A stretch of 15,454 bases of DNA, from positions 1-15,454 of the forward strand of contig JAZNKA010000008.1 in the NCBI GenBank assembly GCA_045578305.1, read 5' to 3'. Both the position numbers and the translations under genes were made by a program. Below the pieces are notes generated by a model. That model saw only the letters and a program-made list of their open reading frames with translations. It did no database searches and had not been told where the DNA came from. Below, in pieces: positions 8,034 through 14,733 of this stretch. How positions within the stretch are numbered: position 1 is the stretch's first letter; each line of letters starts with the position of its first letter. The stretch is from SIG440 sp045578305. GTDB taxonomy: Bacteria; Bacillota; Clostridia; Monoglobales; Monoglobaceae.

Positions 8034-8891
8034 TTATTTTTTGCTATTTCTGTATTTGAGTGGAGTCATCCCTGTAAATGCGGCAAAATGCGAAAAAAAC
8101 TTTGTCCGGTCGCTGTAACCCACTTGTTCTATAATATCCGATACTTTTGTATCGGTGGTTTCAAGCAGCATTATTGCTTTGTTAAGTCGGGCATTTTTGA
8201 GATATGTCCTGAAAGTGACTCCCGCAAATTCCTTAAATTTGCGACTGAAATAAGATGTGTTGTAGGAGCACATTTTTGCCATATCTTCAAGCGAAAAGTT
8301 CTCGTGGCAATGACTTTTTATATATGCCAAAAGTTCGTCATTTATTCCCCACACCACGCCGTCCAGTTTAAGTGACATTTTTCTGAATATCATAATAAGC
8401 AAAAGGTTGAACTGTGAATGAATAGCAAGCTCATATCCTGGTGCTTTTTCTGCCATCTCCCGGCTTATTATCGAAATTACATTCTCTGCCTGATCCCGTT
8501 CGTCACCCGAAAATGTAATTTTACACTTGCTCATATCAAGAATTTTGCTGAAATCATTAAACTCCGACAAATTCAGAAGAGCAAAGGCATTTTCCTGATT
8601 TTTGAGGCTTTGATTTATATATTTGGGCTTAATAAGAATGTTTATATAACTCGCCGCAGAGTCCCCTTTGATTTCGTGGGTCTGGTTATAGTTTATAATA
8701 ACCATATCACCATGACGGACAAAATATTCCTTGCCGTCAATAATATGTGTGCATTTGCCTTTCAGCATATACACAATCTCTACAAATTCATGGGTATGTG
8801 GCGCCTTGTTTATGCTTTTGGGGGTTTCGGTTCCATAAAATATCCCCGCTCCGTCCGACATATAATATCTGTTATCTTTTTCTGTTATCAC
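8034..8891 (-). CDS. AraC family transcriptional regulator with cupin sensor domain
   Basis: A 285-residue regulator. The N-terminal cupin-like domain (about 15-85) has PHTHEFVEIVYMLKG (31-45), the GKEYFVRHGDMVIIN strand pair (53-67) and THEI (71-74), as in AraC proteins that bind small organic ligands. The C-terminal domain has two helix-turn-helix units: SLEDMAKMCSYNTSYFSRKF (200-219) and VSDIIEQVGYSDRTKFFSHF (250-269), closing with the usual GMTPLKYR (274-281). It starts with GTG at 8891 behind GGAGGAGAGG. It is the last gene of an operon with the esterase (35 nt gap) and the AAC(3)-family gene, so it probably controls that operon or the divergent sugar/esterase functions around it. The effector cannot be deduced. 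Confidence 0.93.
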   Translation of the reverse strand: MITEKDNRYYMSDGAGIFYGTETPKSINKAPHTHEFVEIVYMLKGKCTHIIDGKEYFVRHGDMVIINYNQTHEIKGDSAASYINILIKPKYINQSLKNQENAFALLNLSEFNDFSKILDMSKCKITFSGDERDQAENVISIISREMAEKAPGYELAIHSQFNLLLIMIFRKMSLKLDGVVWGINDELLAYIKSHCHENFSLEDMAKMCSYNTSYFSRKFKEFAGVTFRTYLKNARLNKAIMLLETTDTKVSDIIEQVGYSDRTKFFSHFAAFTGMTPLKYRNSKK

Positions 8892-8926
8892 TGCGCCTCT
8901 CCTCCACTTTGAGTGTTTTTTAGAAT

Positions 8927-9718
8927 CTACTCTCCAAACTTTTCAGCCCACTCTACTGCACTTTCGACCCATTTTGCAATTGAATTGTCAAACCACTTTT
9001 CATTGCCGCATTTTGTTATTTCGTTAGCCAAAGCAACACCATGCGGTGCATCGGGGTATATGTGAAGTTCAAATTTGATACCCTTGTCTGCCAAGGCATT
9101 TGCCAGACAAAGCGAATTTCTTACATTCACTATCTGGTCATTTGACGAGTGCATTATAAATGCAGGAGAAGAATTTTCATCCACATTGTTGTCAATACTG
9201 CATTCTGCAAGCTTTTCATCAGTGACCTTGCCCATAAGCAGATTTTTAAACGACGGTAAATGAAAGTTTGGCGAAATAACCGGATAGATAAGCATCATAC
9301 CATTTGGTTTGTTGTAACTAACCGGCATATCAACTGCATCATATATCTCGGGGCGATTCCACATAGTGCCAAGGCTTGCCGCCAGATGTCCACCTGCTGA
9401 AAATCCAACAACAAATACTTGTTTCGGGTCAATGCCATATTCTTCGCTGTTGTCGCGGATGTTTTTTATTGCCATTGATGCCTCGATCAGTTGCTGAGGG
9501 AACGGCTTTTCGTTTACGCTGTAATGCAAAACAAACGCATTGTATCCGTAAGGCATAAATGCCTGAGCAATTGGCTCGCCCTCGCGCTCGGTTGCAAGCC
9601 CTGCATATCCACCGCCGGGAATTACCAAAATTGCCTTTCGGGTAAACCCATTAACCTTGTCCGCTATGTACGCATCCATATACGCATTTTCTGTCAACTT
9701 TATTTTTTCAAATGTCAT
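8927..9718 (-). CDS. Alpha/beta hydrolase, acetyl-esterase-like
   Basis: A 263-residue serine hydrolase of the alpha/beta fold, related to acetyl esterases and acetylxylan esterases that deacylate small or carbohydrate esters. The oxyanion-hole motif is PGGGYAG (34-40). The nucleophile elbow GFSAGG puts the catalytic serine at 107. The acid is probably D194 in SSNDQIV and the base H226 in PDAPHGV. There is no signal peptide, so it should act inside the cell, perhaps on imported acetylated sugars. The ATG follows AAAGGAGGG. It lies 24 nt after the AAC(3)-family gene and 35 nt before araC, in one operon; an acyl transferase and an esterase side by side may act on the same kind of acyl group, which is inference. 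Confidence 0.92.
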   Translation of the reverse strand: MTFEKIKLTENAYMDAYIADKVNGFTRKAILVIPGGGYAGLATEREGEPIAQAFMPYGYNAFVLHYSVNEKPFPQQLIEASMAIKNIRDNSEEYGIDPKQVFVVGFSAGGHLAASLGTMWNRPEIYDAVDMPVSYNKPNGMMLIYPVISPNFHLPSFKNLLMGKVTDEKLAECSIDNNVDENSSPAFIMHSSNDQIVNVRNSLCLANALADKGIKFELHIYPDAPHGVALANEITKCGNEKWFDNSIAKWVESAVEWAEKFGE

Positions 9719-9742
9719 TATTTTCCCTCCTTTCTTGTAATT

Positions 9743-10531
9743 CTATTTAATGTACAATCTCTCATCGATAGGAAGGTCGTTATCCAAAAGCTCTCCCATA
9801 TTATTGTTTTTGTATATAAGCTCGATTACTTCCTTCATTTTTCTTGCACTGCACATCTGCACAGATGTATTTCCTAAAATTCCGTCAGTGATACAGCCAA
9901 AATATCGGAACGGCGCCTCAAATTTAGGAAAATAGTGCGACACATCACCAAAATTATCTTCATCAAACCAGTATAGATACCTTTTTTCTTCTGTTCCGTC
10001 TTTGTGTATAATCTTTTTTTCAACCTTATAATCTGTCAGGCGGTCAGGAGTATCAAGCATTTCTTCCACGCAATGCAGATATGTGTTTTTGTCGTGCCCT
10101 ACACCAATTAAAAAAACATACCCATCCTGCTCAAACAATTTTCCAAAACAACCATCAGGATTTGCCGGGGTATCGGCAAAAGCTTCGTCTTTTGCAAATT
10201 TCTCCGCGCATTCTCTTTCGCCAAATATTGCCATTGAATGTGTTGGATGCAGTGTTCTGAGTGCCTTTGGATGTGCCGCCGCAAGACGCGGCAAAACACC
10301 AATACAGCTTTGAGCTTTTCTTAAGTCATAAACATCACTGTCCCAGGTATGTGTCGGCACACACAAAAGTCCGCCGTCTTGTGTGAAATATTCAATCAAT
10401 GCATATAGTAGTGTTTCACCACCGCCGTCGATTTCGCCCACAGCTTTAAGTGATGTGTGCACAACAACAATCTTTCCCTTTGCTTCGCTAAACCTTTCAA
10501 GTTGCCGCATTATATCAGCTTTTGTCAGCAT
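9743..10531 (-). CDS. AAC(3) family N-acetyltransferase (Antibiotic_NAT)
   Basis: A 262-residue acetyl-CoA-dependent N-acetyltransferase of the AAC(3) superfamily. Some members acetylate N3 of aminoglycosides; many chromosomal ones, like YokD, have no proven resistance role. Seen motifs are VHTSLKAVGEIDGGGETLL (24-42), GLLCVPTHTW (54-63), GVLPRLAAAHP (78-88), LHPTHSMAIFG (94-104), DGCFGKL (126-132) and LIGVGHDKNTYLHCVEE (141-157), which cover the acetyl-CoA and substrate sites. The ATG has AAGGAG 8 nt upstream. It is the first gene behind the promoter at 10628-10656 and is followed by the esterase and araC. No base-use oddity suggests recent transfer. Confidence 0.92.
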   Translation of the reverse strand: MLTKADIMRQLERFSEAKGKIVVVHTSLKAVGEIDGGGETLLYALIEYFTQDGGLLCVPTHTWDSDVYDLRKAQSCIGVLPRLAAAHPKALRTLHPTHSMAIFGERECAEKFAKDEAFADTPANPDGCFGKLFEQDGYVFLIGVGHDKNTYLHCVEEMLDTPDRLTDYKVEKKIIHKDGTEEKRYLYWFDEDNFGDVSHYFPKFEAPFRYFGCITDGILGNTSVQMCSARKMKEVIELIYKNNNMGELLDNDLPIDERLYIK

Positions 10532-10599
10532 CGTAAGTTCTCCTTTTTTGCCAAAGCCGCTCTTTTTTTCTCAATAAACAAAGGCCACTCAAATTTAAT

Positions 10600-10621
10600 G
10601 AAATGAATTTCGTTTTCATTT
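10600..10621. repeat. Small inverted repeats just downstream of the AAC(3) operon promoter
   Basis: Two overlapping inverted repeats are visible: GAAAT-GA-ATTTC (10600-10611) and, slightly wider, AATGAAA (10597-10603) with TTTCATT (10614-10620). They fall within the first 30 nt of the predicted transcript, a common place for a repressor site. The AT richness makes chance a real possibility. Confidence 0.3.
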
Positions 10622-10627
10622 TAACTC

Positions 10628-10656
10628 ATTATAGCAGATTTAAAATGTTATTACAA
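10628..10656 (-). promoter_or_regulatory. Sigma-A promoter of the AAC(3)-hydrolase-araC operon
   Basis: On the minus strand TTGTAA (10656-10651), a 17-nt spacer and a perfect TATAAT (10633-10628) precede the AAC(3) start by roughly 95 nt. The -35 box lies just past the stop codon of the DHHW remnant. Confidence 0.72.
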
Positions 10657-10665
10657 CCACAAAAT

Positions 10666-11100
10666 TCAAAAAAATCTCATTTCCAGGCTATTGTTGAGAC
10701 GGGCTGTGCTGTAAAGAAACAATACATCCGCGCCCTCGAACTCCACAAAATTACCTACAAAGTCACTTTGTATATACCTTGTATCAACAAACGTTATTTT
10801 TTTGTAGGCCTTTGTAAAAAGTGGAGCAAGACTGCTTCCAAAAGAATCCCGGAAAATAATCAGCTTTTTATCTGTTTCTGCAAAGCTGTTTTCTATAGTC
10901 ACAAGCGGCATACTGCCCGAAATAATTTCGTATGGATCTTTGCCGTCAGCTTTTTTCATACCATACATTTCGCCCTGTTTGGGAGCGCCTGCGTCAAAAT
11001 AGGTTACCGTACTTTTGTCGATATATTCATTTGTCAGATATCTGATTTCATCAGGTTCAAACGGAAGTTCAATCTGTCCACAATACACACCATAAAAAGG
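10666..11100 (-). pseudogene. DHHW family protein remnant, 5' part lost
   Basis: DHHW proteins are SGNH-like, AlgX/AlgJ-related proteins of Firmicutes, thought to act on cell-surface polymers. The frame ending at 10666 carries a convincing C-terminal part: PFYGVYCGQ, then DPYEIISGSMPLVTIEN, IIFRDSFGSSLAPLF with the probable catalytic serine, ITFVDTRYIQSDFVGNF, and ADVLFLYSTARLNNSLEMRF. Family members are around 370-400 residues; only about 145 are left. The DHHW (D-x-H) motif that gives the family its name should lie upstream and is missing. Before about 11100 the frame turns into unrelated sequence, with a possible TTG at 11187 but no ribosome binding site. The gene is most likely dead, cut at the point where the riboswitch-ATPase unit begins on the other strand. 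Confidence 0.72.
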
Positions 11101-11240
11101 CCTTTGAAATATATTAACTGTAACTCTACTCTTACATCCACTCCCAATTCTTTTAAATTGTATATACTTGACACCAGAAAAAGCCAATTAAGAAATAGAG
11201 TGAACTTGTAAATACGGGCAAGCAATTCTCGCAAAACTGA

Positions 11241-11269
11241 TTGACAAAATTTTGGTTTTATGATAGAAT
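11241..11269 (+). promoter_or_regulatory. Near-consensus sigma-A promoter of the riboswitch-ATPase unit
   Basis: A perfect TTGACA (11241-11246) and TAGAAT (11264-11269) are separated by exactly 17 nt. Transcription would begin near 11276, directly ahead of helix P1 of the riboswitch. The strength of the promoter fits a leader whose output is decided by terminator readthrough. Confidence 0.88.
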
Positions 11270-11276
11270 ATTTCCA

Positions 11277-11378
11277 TTGCAAAAGGGAGTAGCTGAATGC
11301 TCTGCATTTCCTATAACCGTCATCACGACTATTTTTGTCCGGTTATTTGGATCAGTTTTGATAGCAAGACTTTTGCGA
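11277..11378 (+). promoter_or_regulatory. yybP-ykoY manganese riboswitch aptamer
   Basis: The leader matches the yybP-ykoY (Mn2+) riboswitch family. Its conserved 5' block AAAAGGGAGTAGC (11281-11293) and 3' block AGCAAGACTTTTGC (11363-11376) are both present. Helix P1 is GCAAAAG (11279-11285) with CTTTTGC (11370-11376), extendable by a U-G and a U-A pair. An internal 7-bp stem ATAACCG (11313-11319) with CGGTTAT (11340-11346) carries the conserved CGTCATCAC segment of the L3 side, which joins the GGAGUAGC side to form the metal site. Known members sense Mn2+ and sit ahead of exporters such as mntP and P-type ATPases like YoaB. Here the gene downstream is a P-type ATPase. The fold was paired by eye, not computed. 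Confidence 0.88.
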
Positions 11379-11404
11379 CACAACGTCGCAAAAGTCTTTT
11401 TTTT
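11366..11404 (+). terminator. Riboswitch expression platform: intrinsic terminator
   Basis: AAGACTTTTGCGAC (11366-11379) and GTCGCAAAAGTCTT (11385-11398) form a perfect 14-bp stem with a 5-nt ACAAC loop, running into eight U residues. Its left arm contains the 3' strand of aptamer helix P1, so P1 and the terminator cannot form together. Metal binding, which steadies P1, should therefore allow readthrough. Confidence 0.9.
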
Positions 11405-11458
11405 ATTGTTGTGCATAATAAAGCTAATACTATATAAACTTTTAATAGGAGAAGAAAA

Positions 11459-14140
11459 ATGAAACATTATCTAAAAAGCGCCGAAGATGTAATTAAATCC
11501 GCTGATAGTAACATAAACGGTTTAAGTTCTTCCGAGGCATCAAAAAGGCTTGCCCGAAACGGCAAGAACAAATTGATTGAAGCAAAGAAAGATTCTATGC
11601 TCCATCGTTTTCTTAAACAACTTTGTGAGCCCATGACAATTATTCTGCTTGTTGCTGCGGCTATTTCTGCAGGTGTAGAGATATATGAAGGTATTCATTC
11701 GGGACACATTGGTTTTCCGTCTGATGTTGTCATTATTCTTGCTGTTGTTCTTATCAACGCCATTTTAGGTGTTTTTCAGGAAAACAAGGCAGAAAAAGCA
11801 ATCGAAGCGCTACAGGAAATGTCTAAGGCACAAAGCAAGGTTATCCGTGACGGCAGACAAATATCCATCCCAAGTGAAGAACTGGTTGTTGGTGATATAA
11901 TCGTTCTTGAAGCCGGAGATTCAGTTCCTGCAGATGCACGAATTATCGAAAGTGCCTCAATGAAAATTGAAGAAGCTGCACTTACCGGCGAATCTGTTCC
12001 CGTAGACAAAAAGGTTGATGCACTTTCGGCAGGAGCAAACGGTGATGTTGCTCTTGGAGATAGAAAGAATATGGTATTTATGGGTTCAACTGTTGTTTAT
12101 GGTCGAGGTAAGGCTGTTGTAACAGCTACAGGTATGCAAACTGAAATGGGTAAAATTGCAGATGCTCTTGCGCAGACGCAGGAAGGCAAAACACCTCTGC
12201 AGATTAAACTGGCTGCTCTTTCAAAGATACTCACTTATTTGGTTATAGGTATCTGTATCGTTATTTTTGGTGTTCAACTTATTCGTGATGGTATCGGTTT
12301 TGAGCCAATCTTAAATTCCTTTATGATTGCTATTTCCCTTGCAGTTGCGGCAATTCCCGAAGGTCTTGCAACAGTTGTTACTATTGTTCTTTCTATCGGT
12401 GTTACCAATATGTCAAAGCGTAATGCTATTATTCGTAAGCTTACCGCGGTTGAAACTCTTGGATGCACACAGATTATCTGCTCTGATAAAACAGGGACAC
12501 TTACACAGAACAAAATGACGGTTGTAGACCACTACGGCGATGACGAAAATCTTCTAGCAAATGCTATGTCGCTTTGCTCCGATGCAGAATTTGATACAGA
12601 TGCCAAAACTGCTGTGGGTGAACCTACCGAATGTGCACTTGTAAACTACGCCGAAGCACTTGGTCTTTCTAAAAGCACTCAAAAGAATGTATTTATAAGA
12701 ATCGGCGAAGTTCCTTTTGATTCCGGCAGAAAAATGATGACAACTGTTCATAAAAATACTGATGGTTCTCTTATTCAGTTTACAAAAGGTGCTCCCGATG
12801 AGCTTTTAAAGAGATGCACAAAGGCATTGGTAAATGGTGAAGTTGTAGAACTGACCGAAGACATCCGCAAAAATATACTTACAGCAAACAAGGAAATGGC
12901 AGACCGTGCACTTCGAGTTCTTGCGGCGGCTTCAAAAGACCTTACAACTGAGCCTTCAGTATATGACACGGAAAATGTTGAATATGACCTTTGCTTTATC
13001 GGTCTTGTAGGTATGATAGATCCTGTCCGCCCTGAAGTTAAGGATGCAATAGATGAATGCCGCAATGCAGGCATCCGTCCTATAATGATAACAGGCGACC
13101 ATAAGGACACCGCAGTTGCTATCGCAATGCAGCTTGGTATCATAACAGATGCATCTCAGGCTATTACAGGTGCCGAGCTTGATGAAATTTCAGATGAAGA
13201 TTTTGATATTGAAGTTTCAAAATATTCGGTTTATGCACGTGTTCAGCCTGAACATAAAACAAGAATTGTAAACGCATGGAGAAAGAAAGGCAAAGTTACC
13301 GCTATGACCGGAGATGGTGTTAATGATGCTCCATCAATCAAAAATGCAGACATCGGTGTCGGCATGGGTATCACAGGAACAGATGTTACCAAAAATGTGG
13401 CCGATATGATTCTCGCTGATGATAACTTTGCGACTATTGTTTCAGCAGTTGGTGAAGGACGAAGAATTTATGATAATATCCGAAAGGCTATTCAATTCCT
13501 TCTTGCATCCAATCTTTCGGAAGTGCTGACAATCTTCTTTGCGACACTTTTTGGATTTACAATCTTTGCACCTGTTCATCTGCTTTGGATAAATCTTATC
13601 ACAGACTGTTTCCCGGCACTTGCTCTCGGTATGGAAAAGCCTGAATCAAGCATTATGAATCGTAATCCCCGTGACAGCAAGGAAGGTATATTTGCAGGCG
13701 GACTTGGTTTTGCCGTTGCATATCAAGGTGTACTTGTAACTATCATTACTATGGTTTCTTACCTGATAGGCAGATTCTGTCTTGCAGATCTTCACCATGC
13801 AGAAACCATCGCACAGGGAACATACTCCGCAGAAATGCTTGGCACTTCCATGGCATTCCTTACACTTTCACTTTGTGAGATATTCCATTCATTCAATATG
13901 AGATCGCTCCATGGTTCAATCTTCAAAATGAAAGGTCAAAACTTGTGGTTGTGGGGCGCAGGTATTCTCTCGCTTCTGCTCACAACTTTAGTTATCGAAG
14001 TTGATTTCCTTGCAAAAGCATTTGAGCTTGCTCATTTAGACCTTATGGAATACTGCATCGCATTCGGTCTCGCAATCCTTATTATACCTATCGTTGAGAT
14101 AATTAAGGTCATTCACAGAATAGTAGATAGAAGAAAATAA
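11459..14140 (+). CDS. P2A-type cation-transporting ATPase, probable Mn2+ (or Ca2+/Mn2+) exporter
   Basis: An 893-residue P-type ATPase that pumps divalent cations out of the cytoplasm. Landmarks: N-terminal cation-ATPase domain (1-55), TGES of the actuator domain (176-179), PEGL in M4 (300-303), phosphorylated D343 in DKTGTLT (343-349), KGAPDE of the nucleotide domain (443-448), MITGD (543-547), GDGVND hinge (618-623), and the six-helix C-terminal membrane part (from about 675). By analogy with the calcium pump SERCA, likely cation ligands are E301, N685 and E688 in M5, N712, T715 and D716 in M6, and E807 in M8, so both SERCA-type sites may be kept. General annotation would call it a Ca2+ pump; the manganese riboswitch in its leader argues for Mn2+ as physiological cargo or inducer. 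The ATG follows AGGAG at a 9-nt spacing. It is monocistronic, between its riboswitch and the terminator at 14165. Confidence 0.95.
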   Translation: MKHYLKSAEDVIKSADSNINGLSSSEASKRLARNGKNKLIEAKKDSMLHRFLKQLCEPMTIILLVAAAISAGVEIYEGIHSGHIGFPSDVVIILAVVLINAILGVFQENKAEKAIEALQEMSKAQSKVIRDGRQISIPSEELVVGDIIVLEAGDSVPADARIIESASMKIEEAALTGESVPVDKKVDALSAGANGDVALGDRKNMVFMGSTVVYGRGKAVVTATGMQTEMGKIADALAQTQEGKTPLQIKLAALSKILTYLVIGICIVIFGVQLIRDGIGFEPILNSFMIAISLAVAAIPEGLATVVTIVLSIGVTNMSKRNAIIRKLTAVETLGCTQIICSDKTGTLTQNKMTVVDHYGDDENLLANAMSLCSDAEFDTDAKTAVGEPTECALVNYAEALGLSKSTQKNVFIRIGEVPFDSGRKMMTTVHKNTDGSLIQFTKGAPDELLKRCTKALVNGEVVELTEDIRKNILTANKEMADRALRVLAAASKDLTTEPSVYDTENVEYDLCFIGLVGMIDPVRPEVKDAIDECRNAGIRPIMITGDHKDTAVAIAMQLGIITDASQAITGAELDEISDEDFDIEVSKYSVYARVQPEHKTRIVNAWRKKGKVTAMTGDGVNDAPSIKNADIGVGMGITGTDVTKNVADMILADDNFATIVSAVGEGRRIYDNIRKAIQFLLASNLSEVLTIFFATLFGFTIFAPVHLLWINLITDCFPALALGMEKPESSIMNRNPRDSKEGIFAGGLGFAVAYQGVLVTIITMVSYLIGRFCLADLHHAETIAQGTYSAEMLGTSMAFLTLSLCEIFHSFNMRSLHGSIFKMKGQNLWLWGAGILSLLLTTLVIEVDFLAKAFELAHLDLMEYCIAFGLAILIIPIVEIIKVIHRIVDRRK

Positions 14141-14164
14141 TCCTTTTTTCTGAAATAATGACAA

Positions 14165-14200
14165 AAAGCAGTCTGTAACTTTTGAAGTACAGACTGCTTT
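14165..14200 (+). terminator. Terminator of the cation ATPase gene (possibly bidirectional)
   Basis: AAAGCAGTCTGTA (14165-14177) and TACAGACTGCTTT (14188-14200) form a perfect 13-bp stem with a 10-nt loop, 24 nt after the ATPase stop. On the plus strand it is followed by GTTTATAT; on the minus strand by a run of five T. The stem is strong either way. Confidence 0.88.
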
Positions 14201-14210
14201 GTTTATATAC

Positions 14211-14461
14211 CGAAAAACATACAGGCGCCTCTTTTGCGTCAGGATTCATTTTAATACGAATGCAGTCGCCGGCTATTTTCTGTTCTTGCCTGTCAACCTT
14301 CCATCCAAAATCCTTTGCCCTTTCTATAATATAGCGTTCTGCGGCATCTACCCGCTCTTTGTAATCAGCGGGACTTTCAATAAGGCAAAATTCCTCTAAA
14401 AATGTTATGCACTGTTTTTCCAACTCGCCTATTTTCTTAAAATTTTTTCGCAATCAAACAT
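14211..14461 (-). pseudogene. M20 family metallopeptidase remnant, frameshifted and 3'-truncated
   Basis: M20 peptidases are zinc-dependent exopeptidases or deacylases of about 370-400 residues. From the ATG at 14461, with AAAAGGTGAAG upstream, translation gives MFDCEKILRK and then TAG. Moving one base restores a typical family N terminus: IGELEKQCITFLEEFCLIES, then DYKERVDAAERYIIERAKDFGW, VDRQEQKIAGDCIRIKMNP and EAPVCFS. Loss of one A from an A run near 14432-14435 explains the shift. The match stops at 14211, just before the point where the first zinc-binding HxD segment is expected, and the sequence passes straight into the ATPase terminator. With two lesions and no metal site the gene must be dead. 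A TTG at 14453 reads the second frame but has no good ribosome binding site. Confidence 0.75.
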
Positions 14462-14476
14462 TGCTTCTTCACCTTT

Positions 14477-14539
14477 TCATTTTTGTAATATTTCCTCGTA
14501 ATTCGTGTGAAGACTGGATTCTCCCGCTCCCGTTAGCAT
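14477..14539 (-). pseudogene. Possible C-terminal tail of a lost gene upstream of the M20 remnant
   Basis: A short frame reads MLTGAGESSLHTNYEEILQK and stops 15 nt before the M20 start. The composition looks like protein and the spacing is that of an operon, so it may be the tail of a gene once co-transcribed with the peptidase. In-frame sequence above it meets a stop within about 35 nt, inside the hairpin cluster. I do not recognise the family, and chance is possible. Confidence 0.3.
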
Positions 14540-14559
14540 AAAAAATGTTTGCTTGCAAG

Positions 14560-14643
14560 GGCATTTTTATAATGCCGTCAATATAGCAAAATGTGCGAAG
14601 TACATTAAGCGACATAGTCACAAAGCCTTGCATCGCAAGGCTT
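14560..14643. repeat. Cluster of consecutive short hairpins of unknown nature
   Basis: Four inverted repeats follow one another. GGCATT/AATGCC is at 14560-14576 (6 bp, 5-nt loop). AATGTGC/GTACATT is at 14590-14606 (7 bp with one G-U on the plus strand, GAA loop). A weak GAC/GTC pair is at 14611-14619. AAGCCTTGC/GCAAGGCTT is at 14623-14643 (9 perfect bp, ATC loop). An AT-rich tract (14645-14695) lies to the right. It could be a non-autonomous mobile element, a remnant of a transposon end, or a small structured RNA. The second hairpin pairs better as plus-strand RNA, but that is slight evidence. The rest of the 14540-14733 gap holds nothing else I can name. Confidence 0.5.
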
Positions 14644-14733
14644 GTTGCAAATATTTTAGTATATGTAAATATTTAAATATTTTAAATTTTATAGACTTGA
14701 CATGAGTATCCACAATAAAACTGCACCTCAGTG

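Noticed and set aside
9743..10531. Calling the AAC(3)-family gene an aminoglycoside resistance determinant
   Set aside because: Family membership is clear, but many chromosomal members have no proven resistance role and nothing here points to mobile resistance.
10603..11211. 202-codon open frame on the plus strand
   Set aside because: It lies antisense to the DHHW remnant and the AAC(3) promoter, has no ribosome binding site and no recognisable motif; its content is the mirror of the remnant.
11034..11282. 82-codon minus-strand frame upstream of the DHHW remnant
   Set aside because: No ribosome binding site and no recognisable motif; it overlaps the remnant and the divergent ATPase promoter.
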